This document shows, piece after piece, positions 36,140-44,216 of a stretch of 64,000 nt of DNA; the stretch's first letter is position 1, and every line of letters begins with the position of its first letter. The position numbers were made by a program, and so were the translations under genes. This DNA comes from Lewinellaceae bacterium (GTDB lineage: Bacteria; Bacteroidota; Bacteroidia; Chitinophagales; Saprospiraceae), in the NCBI GenBank assembly GCA_016711435.1, contig JADJSY010000004.1, positions 62,001-126,000 of the forward strand, read 5' to 3'. The notes below the pieces were generated by a model. That model was not told where the DNA came from. It saw nothing but the letters and a program-made list of their open reading frames with translations, and ran no database searches.

Positions 36140-38209
36140 ATGCACTTGCAAATCAACACCGGATCAAACGCCTTGTTTTTTTTTCGCCGACTTGTACTAG
36201 CCGGGCTGCTGTGCTTTGGCGCCTGCCAGGCAAAAGCGCAAACAGACGACCCCGTTACAGCCGAATTGCTCGAAAACTTTTTCCGCGATAACGAAACGGC
36301 CTCCGAGTCAGATGCGTTGCAATACCTCGAAAACCTCGAAAACTGGCGCAACAGGCCGCTCAACCTCAATACGATCAGCCGGGATGATTTGCTGGGCCTG
36401 CACCTGTTGAATAACCTGCAAATTGAAAATTTCCTCACTTACCGGACACAATTCGGGCCTTTTCTCAATGAATACGAACTCCAGGCTATACCGGGTTGGG
36501 AAATATCCGATATCCGGCGGATGCTCAATTTCACTCGTATCCGCAGCGGACTCGACGCGCGCAATACCAACTTGCTCGAAGGTCTTTATAAAGGCGACAA
36601 TGAAGCGTTGCTCCGCTGGGGTGCGCCGCAACCACCCAATTACCCTTCCGACAGTATAGAAGGCCGCCCTTACAACCTGGCTTTGCGGTACCGGCATACC
36701 TTCGACAATCGTCTGCGCTTTGGCTTTACCGCAGAAAGTGACCCTGGCGAAGCGCTTTTTTACGGCAGCAACCGACAGGGATTCGATTTTTACAGCGCCC
36801 ACCTGTTTCTGCAAAACCTCAACAGCACGGTTAAAACCATCGCTTTAGGCGATTATTCGGCCCGGTTTGGTCAGGGTGTATTGCTGCAAACCGGGTTCGC
36901 GCCCGGCAAATCGGCGGAAACAGTATCGGTCACACGCGGCGGACGCAAATTGAACGCTTATGGCGCATTCGGAGAGGCGTTTTTTTTCAGGGGCGCAGCA
37001 ACAACCATCGCTATCAATAAAAACGTGGAAGTTACTGCCCTGTACTCCAACCGCCGCCGCGACGGCAATGTGGTAGTACCGGATTCGATCGATCTGGAAT
37101 CATCTGAAATTGAATTTTCTTCCCTGCAAACCTCCGGGCTACATCGCACGCCGGGTGAAGTGGAGGATGAAAAAGCACTGCATGAACAGGTGGCAGGGAT
37201 TTCGACGGCATTCAACTGGAAAAACGGACAAATTACTGCCAACGGGCTTCATATCAGATATGACAAAACCCTGTCGCCTTTGCCGGCCGCCTACCGCCGC
37301 TTTGTTTTTCAGGGACAATCGCTGACCGGGGCCAGCCTCGACTACAACTGGCGCTTTCGCAACTTCCTGCTTTTTGGAGAAACGGCCCGCAGCGACAATG
37401 GCGGCATGGCCGCCGTCAACGGCCTGCTGCTCTCCCCCGACCAGCACATTACCCTGACGGCTGTGCACCGTTCCCTGGGGAAAGATTATCAGTCTGTTTA
37501 CGGAGCGCCTTTTGCGGAAGTTTCCAGAGCATCGAACGAACGTGGGCTTTACCTCGGCGCCGACATTCGTTATGTAAGACGTTGGCAATTAAATGTTTAT
37601 GCAGATATTTGGCAGCATCCCTGGCTGCGCTTCGGGGTGAGCGCACCTTCGCGAGGCCGCGAGCTTCTGGCCCGGCTCATCTGGACCAAAAGCAGAAATT
37701 TTTCTGCCTACGCGCTTTGGCAGGCGGAAACAAAAGAACGCGACAGTGATGTGGAAGGCATCTTTGGATTGCGGGAAAACCGCCGCGAACGCCTGCGGCT
37801 GCACGCTGCTTACAAAGTCAGTCCGGGGATCGAATTTCGCAGCCGCATCGAGTGGACCACGTTTACCGTACAGGATGGTCCGCGCAACAATGGTTTTATT
37901 GCCTACCAGGAGGCTGCCATTAAACCCTTGAGTTTTCCGGTGACTGCTACTGTGCGGTATGCAGTCTACGATACCGACAACTTTGATACCCGGGTTTTTG
38001 CATTTGAAACCGATCTTTTTTCTGCCATCTCGATTCCGGCCCTGTCGGGTCGCGGTTCGCGGGCATACCTCAACCTGAGCTGGCGCGTCAATAAATGGTT
38101 ACGGCTCGAAGGGCGCGCCGAACGAACGAACCAACTTCAAGCCGTAACAAGTTCTGGTGTAACCGGGAAAAGACTGTTCTGGAAACTACAGGTGCGTATG
38201 AGATGGTGA
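36140..38209 (+). CDS. Helix-hairpin-helix outer-membrane beta-barrel protein
   Basis: 689 residues from ATG 36140, chosen because a strong terminator lies upstream of 36066 and because it gives a signal peptide (ALFFFRRLVLAGLLCFGACQ, then AKAQ). Residues about 30-130 carry two ComEA-like HhH units (PLNLNTISRDDLLGLHLLNN; FLNEYELQAIPGWEISDIRR). The remainder is amphipathic beta-strands ending in an aromatic residue (LFWKLQVRMRW), a barrel C-terminus. This architecture is known in Bacteroidota as a helix-hairpin-helix protein of unknown function; DNA uptake is a tempting but unproven idea. Confidence 0.8.
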   Translation: MHLQINTGSNALFFFRRLVLAGLLCFGACQAKAQTDDPVTAELLENFFRDNETASESDALQYLENLENWRNRPLNLNTISRDDLLGLHLLNNLQIENFLTYRTQFGPFLNEYELQAIPGWEISDIRRMLNFTRIRSGLDARNTNLLEGLYKGDNEALLRWGAPQPPNYPSDSIEGRPYNLALRYRHTFDNRLRFGFTAESDPGEALFYGSNRQGFDFYSAHLFLQNLNSTVKTIALGDYSARFGQGVLLQTGFAPGKSAETVSVTRGGRKLNAYGAFGEAFFFRGAATTIAINKNVEVTALYSNRRRDGNVVVPDSIDLESSEIEFSSLQTSGLHRTPGEVEDEKALHEQVAGISTAFNWKNGQITANGLHIRYDKTLSPLPAAYRRFVFQGQSLTGASLDYNWRFRNFLLFGETARSDNGGMAAVNGLLLSPDQHITLTAVHRSLGKDYQSVYGAPFAEVSRASNERGLYLGADIRYVRRWQLNVYADIWQHPWLRFGVSAPSRGRELLARLIWTKSRNFSAYALWQAETKERDSDVEGIFGLRENRRERLRLHAAYKVSPGIEFRSRIEWTTFTVQDGPRNNGFIAYQEAAIKPLSFPVTATVRYAVYDTDNFDTRVFAFETDLFSAISIPALSGRGSRAYLNLSWRVNKWLRLEGRAERTNQLQAVTSSGVTGKRLFWKLQVRMRW

Positions 38210-38212
38210 GTG

Positions 38213-38297
38213 AAAAGGGCAAAAAGCAAAGGGCAAAAGGCAAACACGCCGTTTATCGAGCGTACATTGCCTTTTGCCCCTTTGCCTTTGCCCTTTT
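38213..38297. repeat. Heptamer-array inverted repeat, word GGGCAAA
   Basis: The left arm is GGGCAAA/AAGCAAA/GGGCAAA/AGGCAAA, with a 22-base loop, and the right arm TTGCCTTTTGCCCCTTTGCC continues TTTGCCC. It bridges two convergent stop codons exactly. Confidence 0.82.
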
Positions 38298-38549
38298 CTA
38301 CTTTAATCCGTTGATCGCTTCCACCCCGACAATTTCAGGGATTTTACTGCGGATGGTTTCCTGGATACCGGCCCGCAAAGTCATAGCGGACATGGTGCAG
38401 GATTCGCACATGCCTTTCCAGCGAATTTTGACGTGCATATCATCTGTCAATTCCACAAATTCCACATCTCCTCCATCTACCCGCAGGTGCGGGCGAACGG
38501 TACTCAATGCATCTTCAATTCTGTCAAGCATTTGCTGTCGGTCGATCAT
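38298..38549 (-). CDS. NifU C-terminal domain Fe-S scaffold protein
   Basis: 83 residues, a stand-alone NifU C-domain (Nfu type). MLDRIEDALSTVRPHLRVDG is followed by GDVEFVEL and the CxxC cluster ligands in GMCESCTMSAMTLRAGIQET. It transfers [4Fe-4S] clusters to target enzymes in the cytoplasm. MqnE, a radical SAM enzyme, and the Rieske protein in the window are possible clients, but this is only inference. Confidence 0.9.
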   Translation of the reverse strand: MIDRQQMLDRIEDALSTVRPHLRVDGGDVEFVELTDDMHVKIRWKGMCESCTMSAMTLRAGIQETIRSKIPEIVGVEAINGLK

Positions 38550-38609
38550 TTTCTATAATTTCGTGCAAAGATAACCATGAAAAGGCGGAATTGTTGAGTA
38601 AATGTACCT

Positions 38610-38624
38610 CCGAACCCTGTTCGG
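38610..38624. repeat. Small palindrome CCGAACCCTGTTCGG
   Basis: A near-palindrome resembling the terminator stem at 38638-38654 (GCCGAACCGGGTTCGGC), 14 bases away. Two related palindromes in the 106-base gap between the nifU-C and msrA genes; perhaps a duplicated terminator or small REP unit. Confidence 0.4.
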
Positions 38625-38627
38625 ATT

Positions 38628-38654
38628 GAAAAAAGTGGCCGAACCGGGTTCGGC
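38628..38654 (-). terminator. Intrinsic terminator of msrA
   Basis: On the minus strand GCCGAACCCGGTTCGGC, a perfect palindrome directly after the msrA stop, is followed by CACTTTTTTC. Confidence 0.75.
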
Positions 38655-38655
38655 G

Positions 38656-39315
38656 CTACGATTTCAACTTGTGCGCCCATTTCTGCCTGAACTTTTTCAC
38701 CTTGGGTGCAATCACAATTGAGCAATAGCCCTGATTGGGATTGGTTTTGTAATAGTTCTGGTGGTACTTCTCCGCTATAAAAAACTTATCAAAAGGGCTG
38801 ATTTCAGTGACAATCGGATTGTCCCAGATTTCTTTGGAAGCCTCTTTAACTTCTTCAGCCACAGTTTTTTGTAACTTGGAATGGTAATAGATGACGGATC
38901 GGTACTGTGTGCCGACGTCATTGCCCTGGCGATTCAGCGTGGTCGGGTCATGTACGGTAAAAAACACTTCCAGTATTTCCCTGAAAGTAATAATGGCCGG
39001 ATCGAACGTCACCTGAATCACCTCAGCGTGTCCGGTTGCGCCGGAGCAAACTGCGTCATACGTCGGGTTGTCGACACGACCACCGGAGTAGCCGCTTTCC
39101 ACTTTTGACACGCCCTGAAGGTCCTGATAAATGGTTTCGACGCACCAGAAGCAGCCTGCGCCGAGGGTTGCTATTTCGGTTTGGCCGGAAGGCGTGGTCG
39201 TCTGTATGTCGGATTGGGAGGTTGTAGTCATGGCAGTTACTTTTTCTGATGTTATTTTTTGAGCGGATACGCCTGTTGTGGCGATCACCGCCAACAAGAA
39301 GATTTTGTATTTCAT
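38656..39315 (-). CDS. msrA: Peptide-methionine (S)-S-oxide reductase
   Basis: 219 residues from ATG 39315, which begins a signal peptide (MKYKIFLLAVIATTGVSAQK), so this copy is exported, unlike cytosolic MsrA. The catalytic motif is GAGCFWCVETIYQDLQGVSK. Further signatures are GYSGGRVDNPTYDAVCSGAT, GHAEVIQVTFDP and DVGTQYRSVIYY, and the recycling cysteine is in NQGYCSIVI. It repairs oxidised methionine in envelope proteins. The ATG at 39324 would add three residues. Confidence 0.95.
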   Translation of the reverse strand: MKYKIFLLAVIATTGVSAQKITSEKVTAMTTTSQSDIQTTTPSGQTEIATLGAGCFWCVETIYQDLQGVSKVESGYSGGRVDNPTYDAVCSGATGHAEVIQVTFDPAIITFREILEVFFTVHDPTTLNRQGNDVGTQYRSVIYYHSKLQKTVAEEVKEASKEIWDNPIVTEISPFDKFFIAEKYHQNYYKTNPNQGYCSIVIAPKVKKFRQKWAHKLKS

Positions 39316-39384
39316 GGACGACATTTTTATGTGAAAACAAACGCGTATTGCTGCATTTTGGTTTTGAAATACTTCACAGCAAGG

Positions 39385-40179
39385 CTAAACTGTCGTCATC
39401 GCAACATTTTGCCGCTGCAAATGGTAGCCGTTTTCACCGGCCAGGAGTTGCAGGAAACGATTCAAAGCCAGCCACTTAGCCTGATCCAGGTCATAACTGA
39501 TGTTCTCGCAGTAGTATTTTTCCAGATCGAAACCCGGCATCGTAGGCAGAATTTTGATGAGTTCCGGCAAATGATCCAGCCCCGTAGCAAGCGCGGCATT
39601 AAAACGGCCAATCACTTCTGGTTCCAAAGGTTTGGTGCTTACCCACGCGGCATAAACGAAAGGCAGCCCCGTCCAGGCCGTCCAGGCTTCCCCGAGATCA
39701 TAGACGAATGGAAAACGGTGTTCCAGGCCGATAGTTCTGTCGCCAATGACCAGCGCTGCCGTCTCACCTGTTATCTGCGTTTCAAAACCCTCCACTGCCG
39801 GCACAAATTCCGGCTGGATATGCCAGTACTGTTCGCACAGTATACGAGTGAGTGCAACGGAGGTCCTGGAATGAAAATCCAGTAATATCCGTTTGATCTC
39901 CGTAAGCGGTTTTTCGGAAAACAGGCAGACGGTTTTTACCGCGCCTACGGAACCGATACAATAATCAGAAACCAGGTATGCCTGAGGCAATTCAGGTATG
40001 ATCGCCACGGGCGTTAGCGCCAGATCAACTTCTCCCTGTAATAATTTGCGCGCGCAAACAGAAGGAATATCCAGGCTTAGTTCCATTTCATCAGCCATTT
40101 CACTGCGAAACAAACCGTAAATAAATGGCTTGGTATTCAGGTAACTCACGGCGCTCAGCCGAATTTTTTTGTCCTTCAT
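39385..40179 (-). CDS. mqnA: Chorismate dehydratase (futalosine menaquinone pathway)
   Basis: 264 residues of the periplasmic-binding-protein-like MqnA fold without signal peptide: SAVSYLNTKPFIYGL at the N-terminus, VDLALTPVAIIPEL, IGSVGAVKTVCLFSEKPL, LLDFHSRTSVALTRILCEQY, ALVIGDRTIGLE and GLPFVYAAWV. It converts chorismate to 3-enolpyruvoyl-benzoate. mqnE is 0.9 kb away on the same strand, with a phosphatase gene between. Confidence 0.93.
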   Translation of the reverse strand: MKDKKIRLSAVSYLNTKPFIYGLFRSEMADEMELSLDIPSVCARKLLQGEVDLALTPVAIIPELPQAYLVSDYCIGSVGAVKTVCLFSEKPLTEIKRILLDFHSRTSVALTRILCEQYWHIQPEFVPAVEGFETQITGETAALVIGDRTIGLEHRFPFVYDLGEAWTAWTGLPFVYAAWVSTKPLEPEVIGRFNAALATGLDHLPELIKILPTMPGFDLEKYYCENISYDLDQAKWLALNRFLQLLAGENGYHLQRQNVAMTTV

Positions 40180-40196
40180 GTTTCAAGGCTGATTAT

Positions 40197-40826
40197 CTAG
40201 GCGCTGACACTTGCTTTAAACATTCGCTCTAAATGGCGGGTGTCGTTTTCCTTTTCAAAAACAAACTTATTATCCTGATAATGAATGACATACAGTCCAG
40301 TATTGGAATGCATGGCGCCCTCCATATCAGCAGGCCCAAGGCCCTTCAGCGCCGTGATAAGGCAGCGCAGGGTGCGACCATGCGTTGCAATCAGGATATG
40401 TTCTTCCGGCCTTTTTCTCAGCCATTCCACAAAACGATCAACTCGCGCCCTGAGTTGGGCAGCCGTTTCTCCATCCGGTAAAGCGGCGTCAAAGTTGCCC
40501 TGTTTCCAGTGGTTGATCATTTCCGTGTACAAAGCGATGCGTTCCGGCGTAGACGGCAAACCTTCGTGTGTACCCCAACTGATTTCGTTGATGTCGGGTG
40601 TTTCGATCCAGGGAATGTTTTTATCCAGAAAACGCCGTACGGTTTGATGGGTACGACGCAATTTTGAGGTGACAACCAACTGAAAATCAATGTCCTGGTA
40701 CGTTTCAAAAAAAGCGTGCGCCTGTTCGTGGCCGGTATCGTTCAGATCAGAATCCACCCCGCTACCCTGCACGATCTGCAGGCGATTGAATTCTGTTTCT
40801 CCGTGGCGGAGGATGTAGAGCGTCAT
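40197..40826 (-). CDS. Histidine phosphatase family protein
   Basis: 209 residues. The catalytic histidine motif is LYILRHGETEFNRLQIVQGS (phospho-His9 at the RHGE site). LVVTSKLRRTHQTV, the acid Glu region ISWGTHEGLPS, and the second histidine HILIATHGRTLRCLI (about 145-159) complete the phosphoglycerate-mutase-like active site. It lies between mqnA (17-base gap) and mqnE, an arrangement that hints at a role near menaquinone synthesis, although no such step is known to me. Substrate unknown. Confidence 0.88.
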   Translation of the reverse strand: MTLYILRHGETEFNRLQIVQGSGVDSDLNDTGHEQAHAFFETYQDIDFQLVVTSKLRRTHQTVRRFLDKNIPWIETPDINEISWGTHEGLPSTPERIALYTEMINHWKQGNFDAALPDGETAAQLRARVDRFVEWLRKRPEEHILIATHGRTLRCLITALKGLGPADMEGAMHSNTGLYVIHYQDNKFVFEKENDTRHLERMFKASVSA

Positions 40827-40829
40827 ATT

Positions 40830-41062
40830 TTAGTTATCAGTTATTTGTTATCTGTTATCGGGATTTCAGGCTGGAAGGCGTTGGAGCCCCCCAATCAGTT
40901 ATCGGATTTCAGGCTGGAATCGTTCAGGAAGGTAAATTTTTGTTCCCTAATTTGTTATTGGTAAACTGTTATTGATTCTCTGGTTGGTATGGGGAAAAGA
41001 GACAATCACATACAGGTATTCCCAGCCTGAAACCCGATAACAGATAACGGATAACAGATAAC
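40830..41062. repeat. Heptamer-array inverted repeat, word AGTTATC, with conserved flank
   Basis: The left arm 40830-40875 is AGTTATCAGTTATTTGTTAT and onward, then CGGGATTTCAGGCTGG. A second partial copy lies at 40895-40917 (CAGTTATCGGATTTCAGGCT). The right arm 41021-41062 is CCAGCCTGAAACCCGATAAC with further GATAAC units. Between arms: 40920-41020, unremarkable. The arms end at the start of the phosphatase gene and at the stop of mqnE. Confidence 0.8.
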
Positions 41063-42310
41063 CTAAGAAAGCACAGGCAGTTCAATATAACCCCGAAATG
41101 CCTTGTCTTCTTCAAAAACGGTATCCGTAAAATCGTTTAATACGTTGTACAATGTGTCCCGCTCGATGGGGCGGCGACCTACCCGGCGGATCATATCGAC
41201 CAATTGCTGGGTGGTCAGGGTCGGGTGTTGTTCTTCCGAACCGGCCATCGAGTATATTTTGGTGGTATCATCGATGGTGCCGTCCATATCATCTACGCCG
41301 AATGCCAGCGACATCTGTGCGATCTGGCGACCGATCATCGGCCAGTAGGTTTTGAGGTGGTCAAAATTGTCTAAGTAAATACGGCTGATGGCGTAATTCC
41401 GCAGGTCTTCTACCGCAGTGCTTTCGGCGATATGGCTCATCTGATTATCCTGATTGCGAAATTTCAGCGGGATAAAGGTCTGAAAACCACCCGTTTTATC
41501 TTGCAATTGGCGCAAACGGTCCATGTGATCGACCCGGTGCCGGAATTGTTCGATGTGACCGTACAGCATAGTAGCATTCGAGCGCATACCCAGTTCGTGC
41601 CAGATTTCATGGATGCGCAGCCATTGATCCGCATCACATTTGTCGGCTGCAATTTGTTCCCTGATTTCCGGGTGGAAAATCTCCGCGCCGCCGCCTGGCA
41701 TACTGTCCAGGCCTGCTTCTTTCATCATGCGCATACCATCCTCATAGCTCACTTTGCCCTTTTTAAAAATGTAATGATATTCCACGGGAGTCAGCGCTTT
41801 TACGTGCAGTTCGGGGCGGTGTTCCTTTATTTTTTTGAAAAAATCGAGGTAAAACGGCAGATCGTATTGCGGCAAAACGCCTCCTACGATATGGACTTCC
41901 GTCACCGGTTTTCCGTCGTATTTATACACCATATCCAGCATTTCTTCCATGGAAAAAGCCCAGGCATTGGCATCGTCGCGTTGTTTGATGAGGCGGGAAT
42001 ACGAACAAAATTTGCAGTCGTACACACACAGGTTGGTCGGCTCAATGTGAAAATTGCGATTGAAAAAGGTCTGGTCGCCATTTTTCCGCTCCCGCACATA
42101 ATTGGCCAATGCGCCTACAAAAGACAGGTCGCCATGTTCAAACAAAAAAACGCCTTCATCGAAAGTAATCCGCTGATTATCAAGCACTTTTTGTGCTACC
42201 TGGCGATGATCGGCACTTAATTTCGGATCCTGGAGCAGTATGTCTATTTGTTCCGCGCTGCGCATAAAATGGTTTGAATTTGAAAATTTGATACTGTCAT
42301 GTAAACCCAT
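41063..42310 (-). CDS. mqnE: Aminodeoxyfutalosine synthase, radical SAM
   Basis: 415 residues from ATG 42310; a second ATG at 42265 (MRSAEQIDILLQDPKLSADH) is equally plausible. The radical SAM cluster motif is CVYDCKFCSYSR (about residue 95). The MqnE-type segments VTEVHIVGGVLPQYDLPFY, the conserved GGGAEIFHPEIREQIA and ATMLYGHIEQFRHRVDHMDR follow. It joins enolpyruvoyl-benzoate (from MqnA) to S-adenosylmethionine to give aminodeoxyfutalosine. A homologous MqnC is not in the window, so the rest of the pathway is elsewhere. Confidence 0.92.
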   Translation of the reverse strand: MGLHDSIKFSNSNHFMRSAEQIDILLQDPKLSADHRQVAQKVLDNQRITFDEGVFLFEHGDLSFVGALANYVRERKNGDQTFFNRNFHIEPTNLCVYDCKFCSYSRLIKQRDDANAWAFSMEEMLDMVYKYDGKPVTEVHIVGGVLPQYDLPFYLDFFKKIKEHRPELHVKALTPVEYHYIFKKGKVSYEDGMRMMKEAGLDSMPGGGAEIFHPEIREQIAADKCDADQWLRIHEIWHELGMRSNATMLYGHIEQFRHRVDHMDRLRQLQDKTGGFQTFIPLKFRNQDNQMSHIAESTAVEDLRNYAISRIYLDNFDHLKTYWPMIGRQIAQMSLAFGVDDMDGTIDDTTKIYSMAGSEEQHPTLTTQQLVDMIRRVGRRPIERDTLYNVLNDFTDTVFEEDKAFRGYIELPVLS

Positions 42311-42360
42311 GTCAAAGGGTATTGTTCATAACTTTCAATTTTTTTGAAAGTTAAATACAA

Positions 42361-43494
42361 TCACCCATCCTGGAACTTGATAATTTCCATCAGTTTTTTT
42401 GCATTGCGTTCATTGGAAAACTCGGTTTCCAGCAAGGTTCGCCGCTCCTCTACCCTGCTCCGTTCGAATGGCGCATTGATGAGCGCTTCTATCGTCTGGC
42501 GGATCGCTGCGGCTGAATTGCGGACATAACACAATTCGGCCAGCCCGGTGCCGCTTATCATCAGTTTGTTTACCACACAAAAACGTCCGCGGAACAAAGC
42601 ATTAATCAACTTGAGTTTGATACCAGCCGATTGGAAGGAAACGAGCAAATTGATATGTGCCGAAGAGATCAGTTCATTCATCCGGCGTTCGTCCGGATTT
42701 TCGATCAATTGAATATGTTCATAGCGCTGCACCAGGTCACGCAGTCCACCGGTTGGTTCCATACCTGCAATGATAAACGGGATATCTATTTTAGAAAAAA
42801 CCTCTTCAATCAGCCAGGTGGCAGCCTGGTCGTTGTCGGGCACGCTTAATTTCCCGTGAAAAAGGACATATTCACCCCGGCCGGTTTGGCTTTCCACCGC
42901 TGCATTGGGATGAAAAGCGGGGATATAATGTGTATTAGCCTTTATTTCGCGGTAATAGTTGGCATCGTTGGTCGACAAAGTGATAATCTCGTCCGTATGT
43001 AACACCACTTTTGGCTCGATACGCTGGAGTTTTATACTTTCCACGAAGTAATAGGTTTTTTCCAAAGGTTCGGATGGCGGTGTGAGGCGCGAGAGGTTTT
43101 CATAATATTGCCACTCCACATTGTGCATCCGCACGATCTTTTGGCGTCCGCGCAGTTTTTTGTGCCACACATAAGCAGCAGTGTGCATTCCTTCAAAAAG
43201 AATGGGATGGTTGTCTTTACGCAGTCTTTTCAACAAATTGCTGTTTTCCCGGGTGCGCATAATAAAAGGCAGGAGACTCAATTGATAATAAATGGAGCGA
43301 CTGCGTTTGTAATAGTGTACCTCGTGGCAAAAACGTTCCAGTTCCTGCTGCGGCTTGCGGTCGCCATACTGAAAACAATGTAAAATCACTTTTACACCCT
43401 GTTGCTGGAGTGCCTTGATCTGATTAAAAATAACAATCACCCCGCCATAATTGGCAGGATATGGAATATCAAAAGAAACAATGTGCAAAAACAT
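42361..43494 (-). CDS. GT4-type glycosyltransferase
   Basis: 377 residues, GT-B fold. The N-terminal part is FLHIVSFDIPYPANYGGVIV, and the family's central acceptor-domain histidine region is KIVRMHNVEWQYYENL. The C-domain has YVLFHGKLSVPDNDQAATWL, FIIAGMEP and the nucleotide-sugar site HINLLVSFQSAGIKLKLINA, lacking the usual E-x7-E in a strict form. Likely transfers a hexose to a surface glycan. The leader carries TACCTTTG and an AGTTATC arm. Confidence 0.82.
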   Translation of the reverse strand: MFLHIVSFDIPYPANYGGVIVIFNQIKALQQQGVKVILHCFQYGDRKPQQELERFCHEVHYYKRSRSIYYQLSLLPFIMRTRENSNLLKRLRKDNHPILFEGMHTAAYVWHKKLRGRQKIVRMHNVEWQYYENLSRLTPPSEPLEKTYYFVESIKLQRIEPKVVLHTDEIITLSTNDANYYREIKANTHYIPAFHPNAAVESQTGRGEYVLFHGKLSVPDNDQAATWLIEEVFSKIDIPFIIAGMEPTGGLRDLVQRYEHIQLIENPDERRMNELISSAHINLLVSFQSAGIKLKLINALFRGRFCVVNKLMISGTGLAELCYVRNSAAAIRQTIEALINAPFERSRVEERRTLLETEFSNERNAKKLMEIIKFQDG

Positions 43495-43498
43495 ATAG

Positions 43499-43537
43499 GT
43501 AGTTATCCGTTATTAGATATTGGTTATCAGTGTTGAA
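43499..43537. repeat. AGTTATC heptamer arm in the leader of the GT4 gene
   Basis: Plus strand AGTTATCCGTTATTAGATAT and on to TCAGTGTTG; on the minus strand it lies between the -7 element (43539-43546) and the ATG. It is a single arm close in sequence to the copies at 5536 and 57193. Confidence 0.7.
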
Positions 43538-43538
43538 G

Positions 43539-43546
43539 CAAAGGTA
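43539..43546 (-). promoter_or_regulatory. -7 promoter element of the GT4 gene
   Basis: TACCTTTG followed by C on the minus strand, 44 bases before the ATG. The heptamer arm starts one base after it, so almost the entire leader is repeat. Confidence 0.5.
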
Positions 43547-43814
43547 AGGCCTTTTCGCCGCCGTGAAAAAGGCAATAAACGTGAAATAATCGTTTTGTGG
43601 ATATAGTTCTGCCCGATATCGCGCTTATGCCGCCTGCAAATCTGGTTATCGATTCACATACGTCGCCAAAAAGTCTTGATTAAAAGCAGGCGGCTGCAAA
43701 ATTTTTCAAATCATTTTCTTGTTTTTTCTTTGGCAATACACATACCTTAGGGAAACTTTTCGGGGCAAATCCTGTTGCCTTAGAAATTATATTGTTCACC
43801 AAACTTTTAGGATT
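43547..43814. other. Intergenic region with distant inverted repeat
   Basis: Part of a 320-base divergent gap. GCCGCCTGC (43629-43637) and GCAGGCGGC (43686-43694) are inverted, both followed by TGCAAA-like sequence; they could form a leader hairpin or operator upstream of the small gene at 43815. Nothing coding is apparent. Confidence 0.35.
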
Positions 43815-44069
43815 ATGAACATTACATTTGAAGAATTACGCCGTATTAAGCACGCGCTTCCAAGTGGAAGTATCTCAAGAATCGCACAAGACCTGAGTCT
43901 TGAGGAGCAAACAGTACGCAATTATTTTGGCGCACAACAATACAAAGACGGAGAAGTGGTGGAGTTTCATCTTGAACCCGGTCCAAACGGCGGCATTGTA
44001 CATTTAGAGGACACTACTATTCTTGAACATGCTCAACATATCCTGAACGAGCACAGAAGTATACATTAA
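43815..44069 (+). CDS. Small conserved DNA-binding-like protein
   Basis: 84 residues from ATG 43815; the frame opens earlier at 43719 but without a sensible start. MNITFEELRRIKHALPSGSI is followed by SRIAQDLSLEEQTVRNYFGA, which reads as a helix-turn-helix, then KDGEVVEFHLEPGPNGGIVH and a final helix ILEHAQHIL. Proteins of this form occur next to many Bacteroidota genes; I cannot name the family. It has its own intrinsic terminator, so it is a single-gene unit that is probably well expressed. Confidence 0.75.
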   Translation: MNITFEELRRIKHALPSGSISRIAQDLSLEEQTVRNYFGAQQYKDGEVVEFHLEPGPNGGIVHLEDTTILEHAQHILNEHRSIH

Positions 44070-44110
44070 AGCAGACAAATACAAACGTTGTCGTTCTTAT
44101 CAACAATTCT

Positions 44111-44153
44111 TTTGAACGGGTCATCCAAGTTAAACATTGGTTGACCCGTTCTC
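44111..44153 (+). terminator. Intrinsic terminator
   Basis: GAACGGGTCA (44111-44120) pairs perfectly with TGACCCGTTC (44139-44148), with an inner CCAA/TTGG extension, followed by TCTTTTG. It ends the small gene 42 bases after its stop. Confidence 0.85.
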
Positions 44154-44216
44154 TTTTGACCCCGCATTTTTTGTACCTCAAACCAAAAGGAACGATTATT
44201 GTACGATCCTCGCACC

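Noticed and set aside
41432..42220. 262-codon plus-strand frame opposite mqnE
   Set aside because: Antisense shadow of a clearly coding radical SAM gene; His/Phe-rich composition typical of such shadows.
42330..42352. AACTTTCAA-N5-TTGAAAGTT hairpin between GT4 and mqnE
   Set aside because: AT-only stem without a T run in the direction of transcription; could be a weak terminator but the support is too thin to list.
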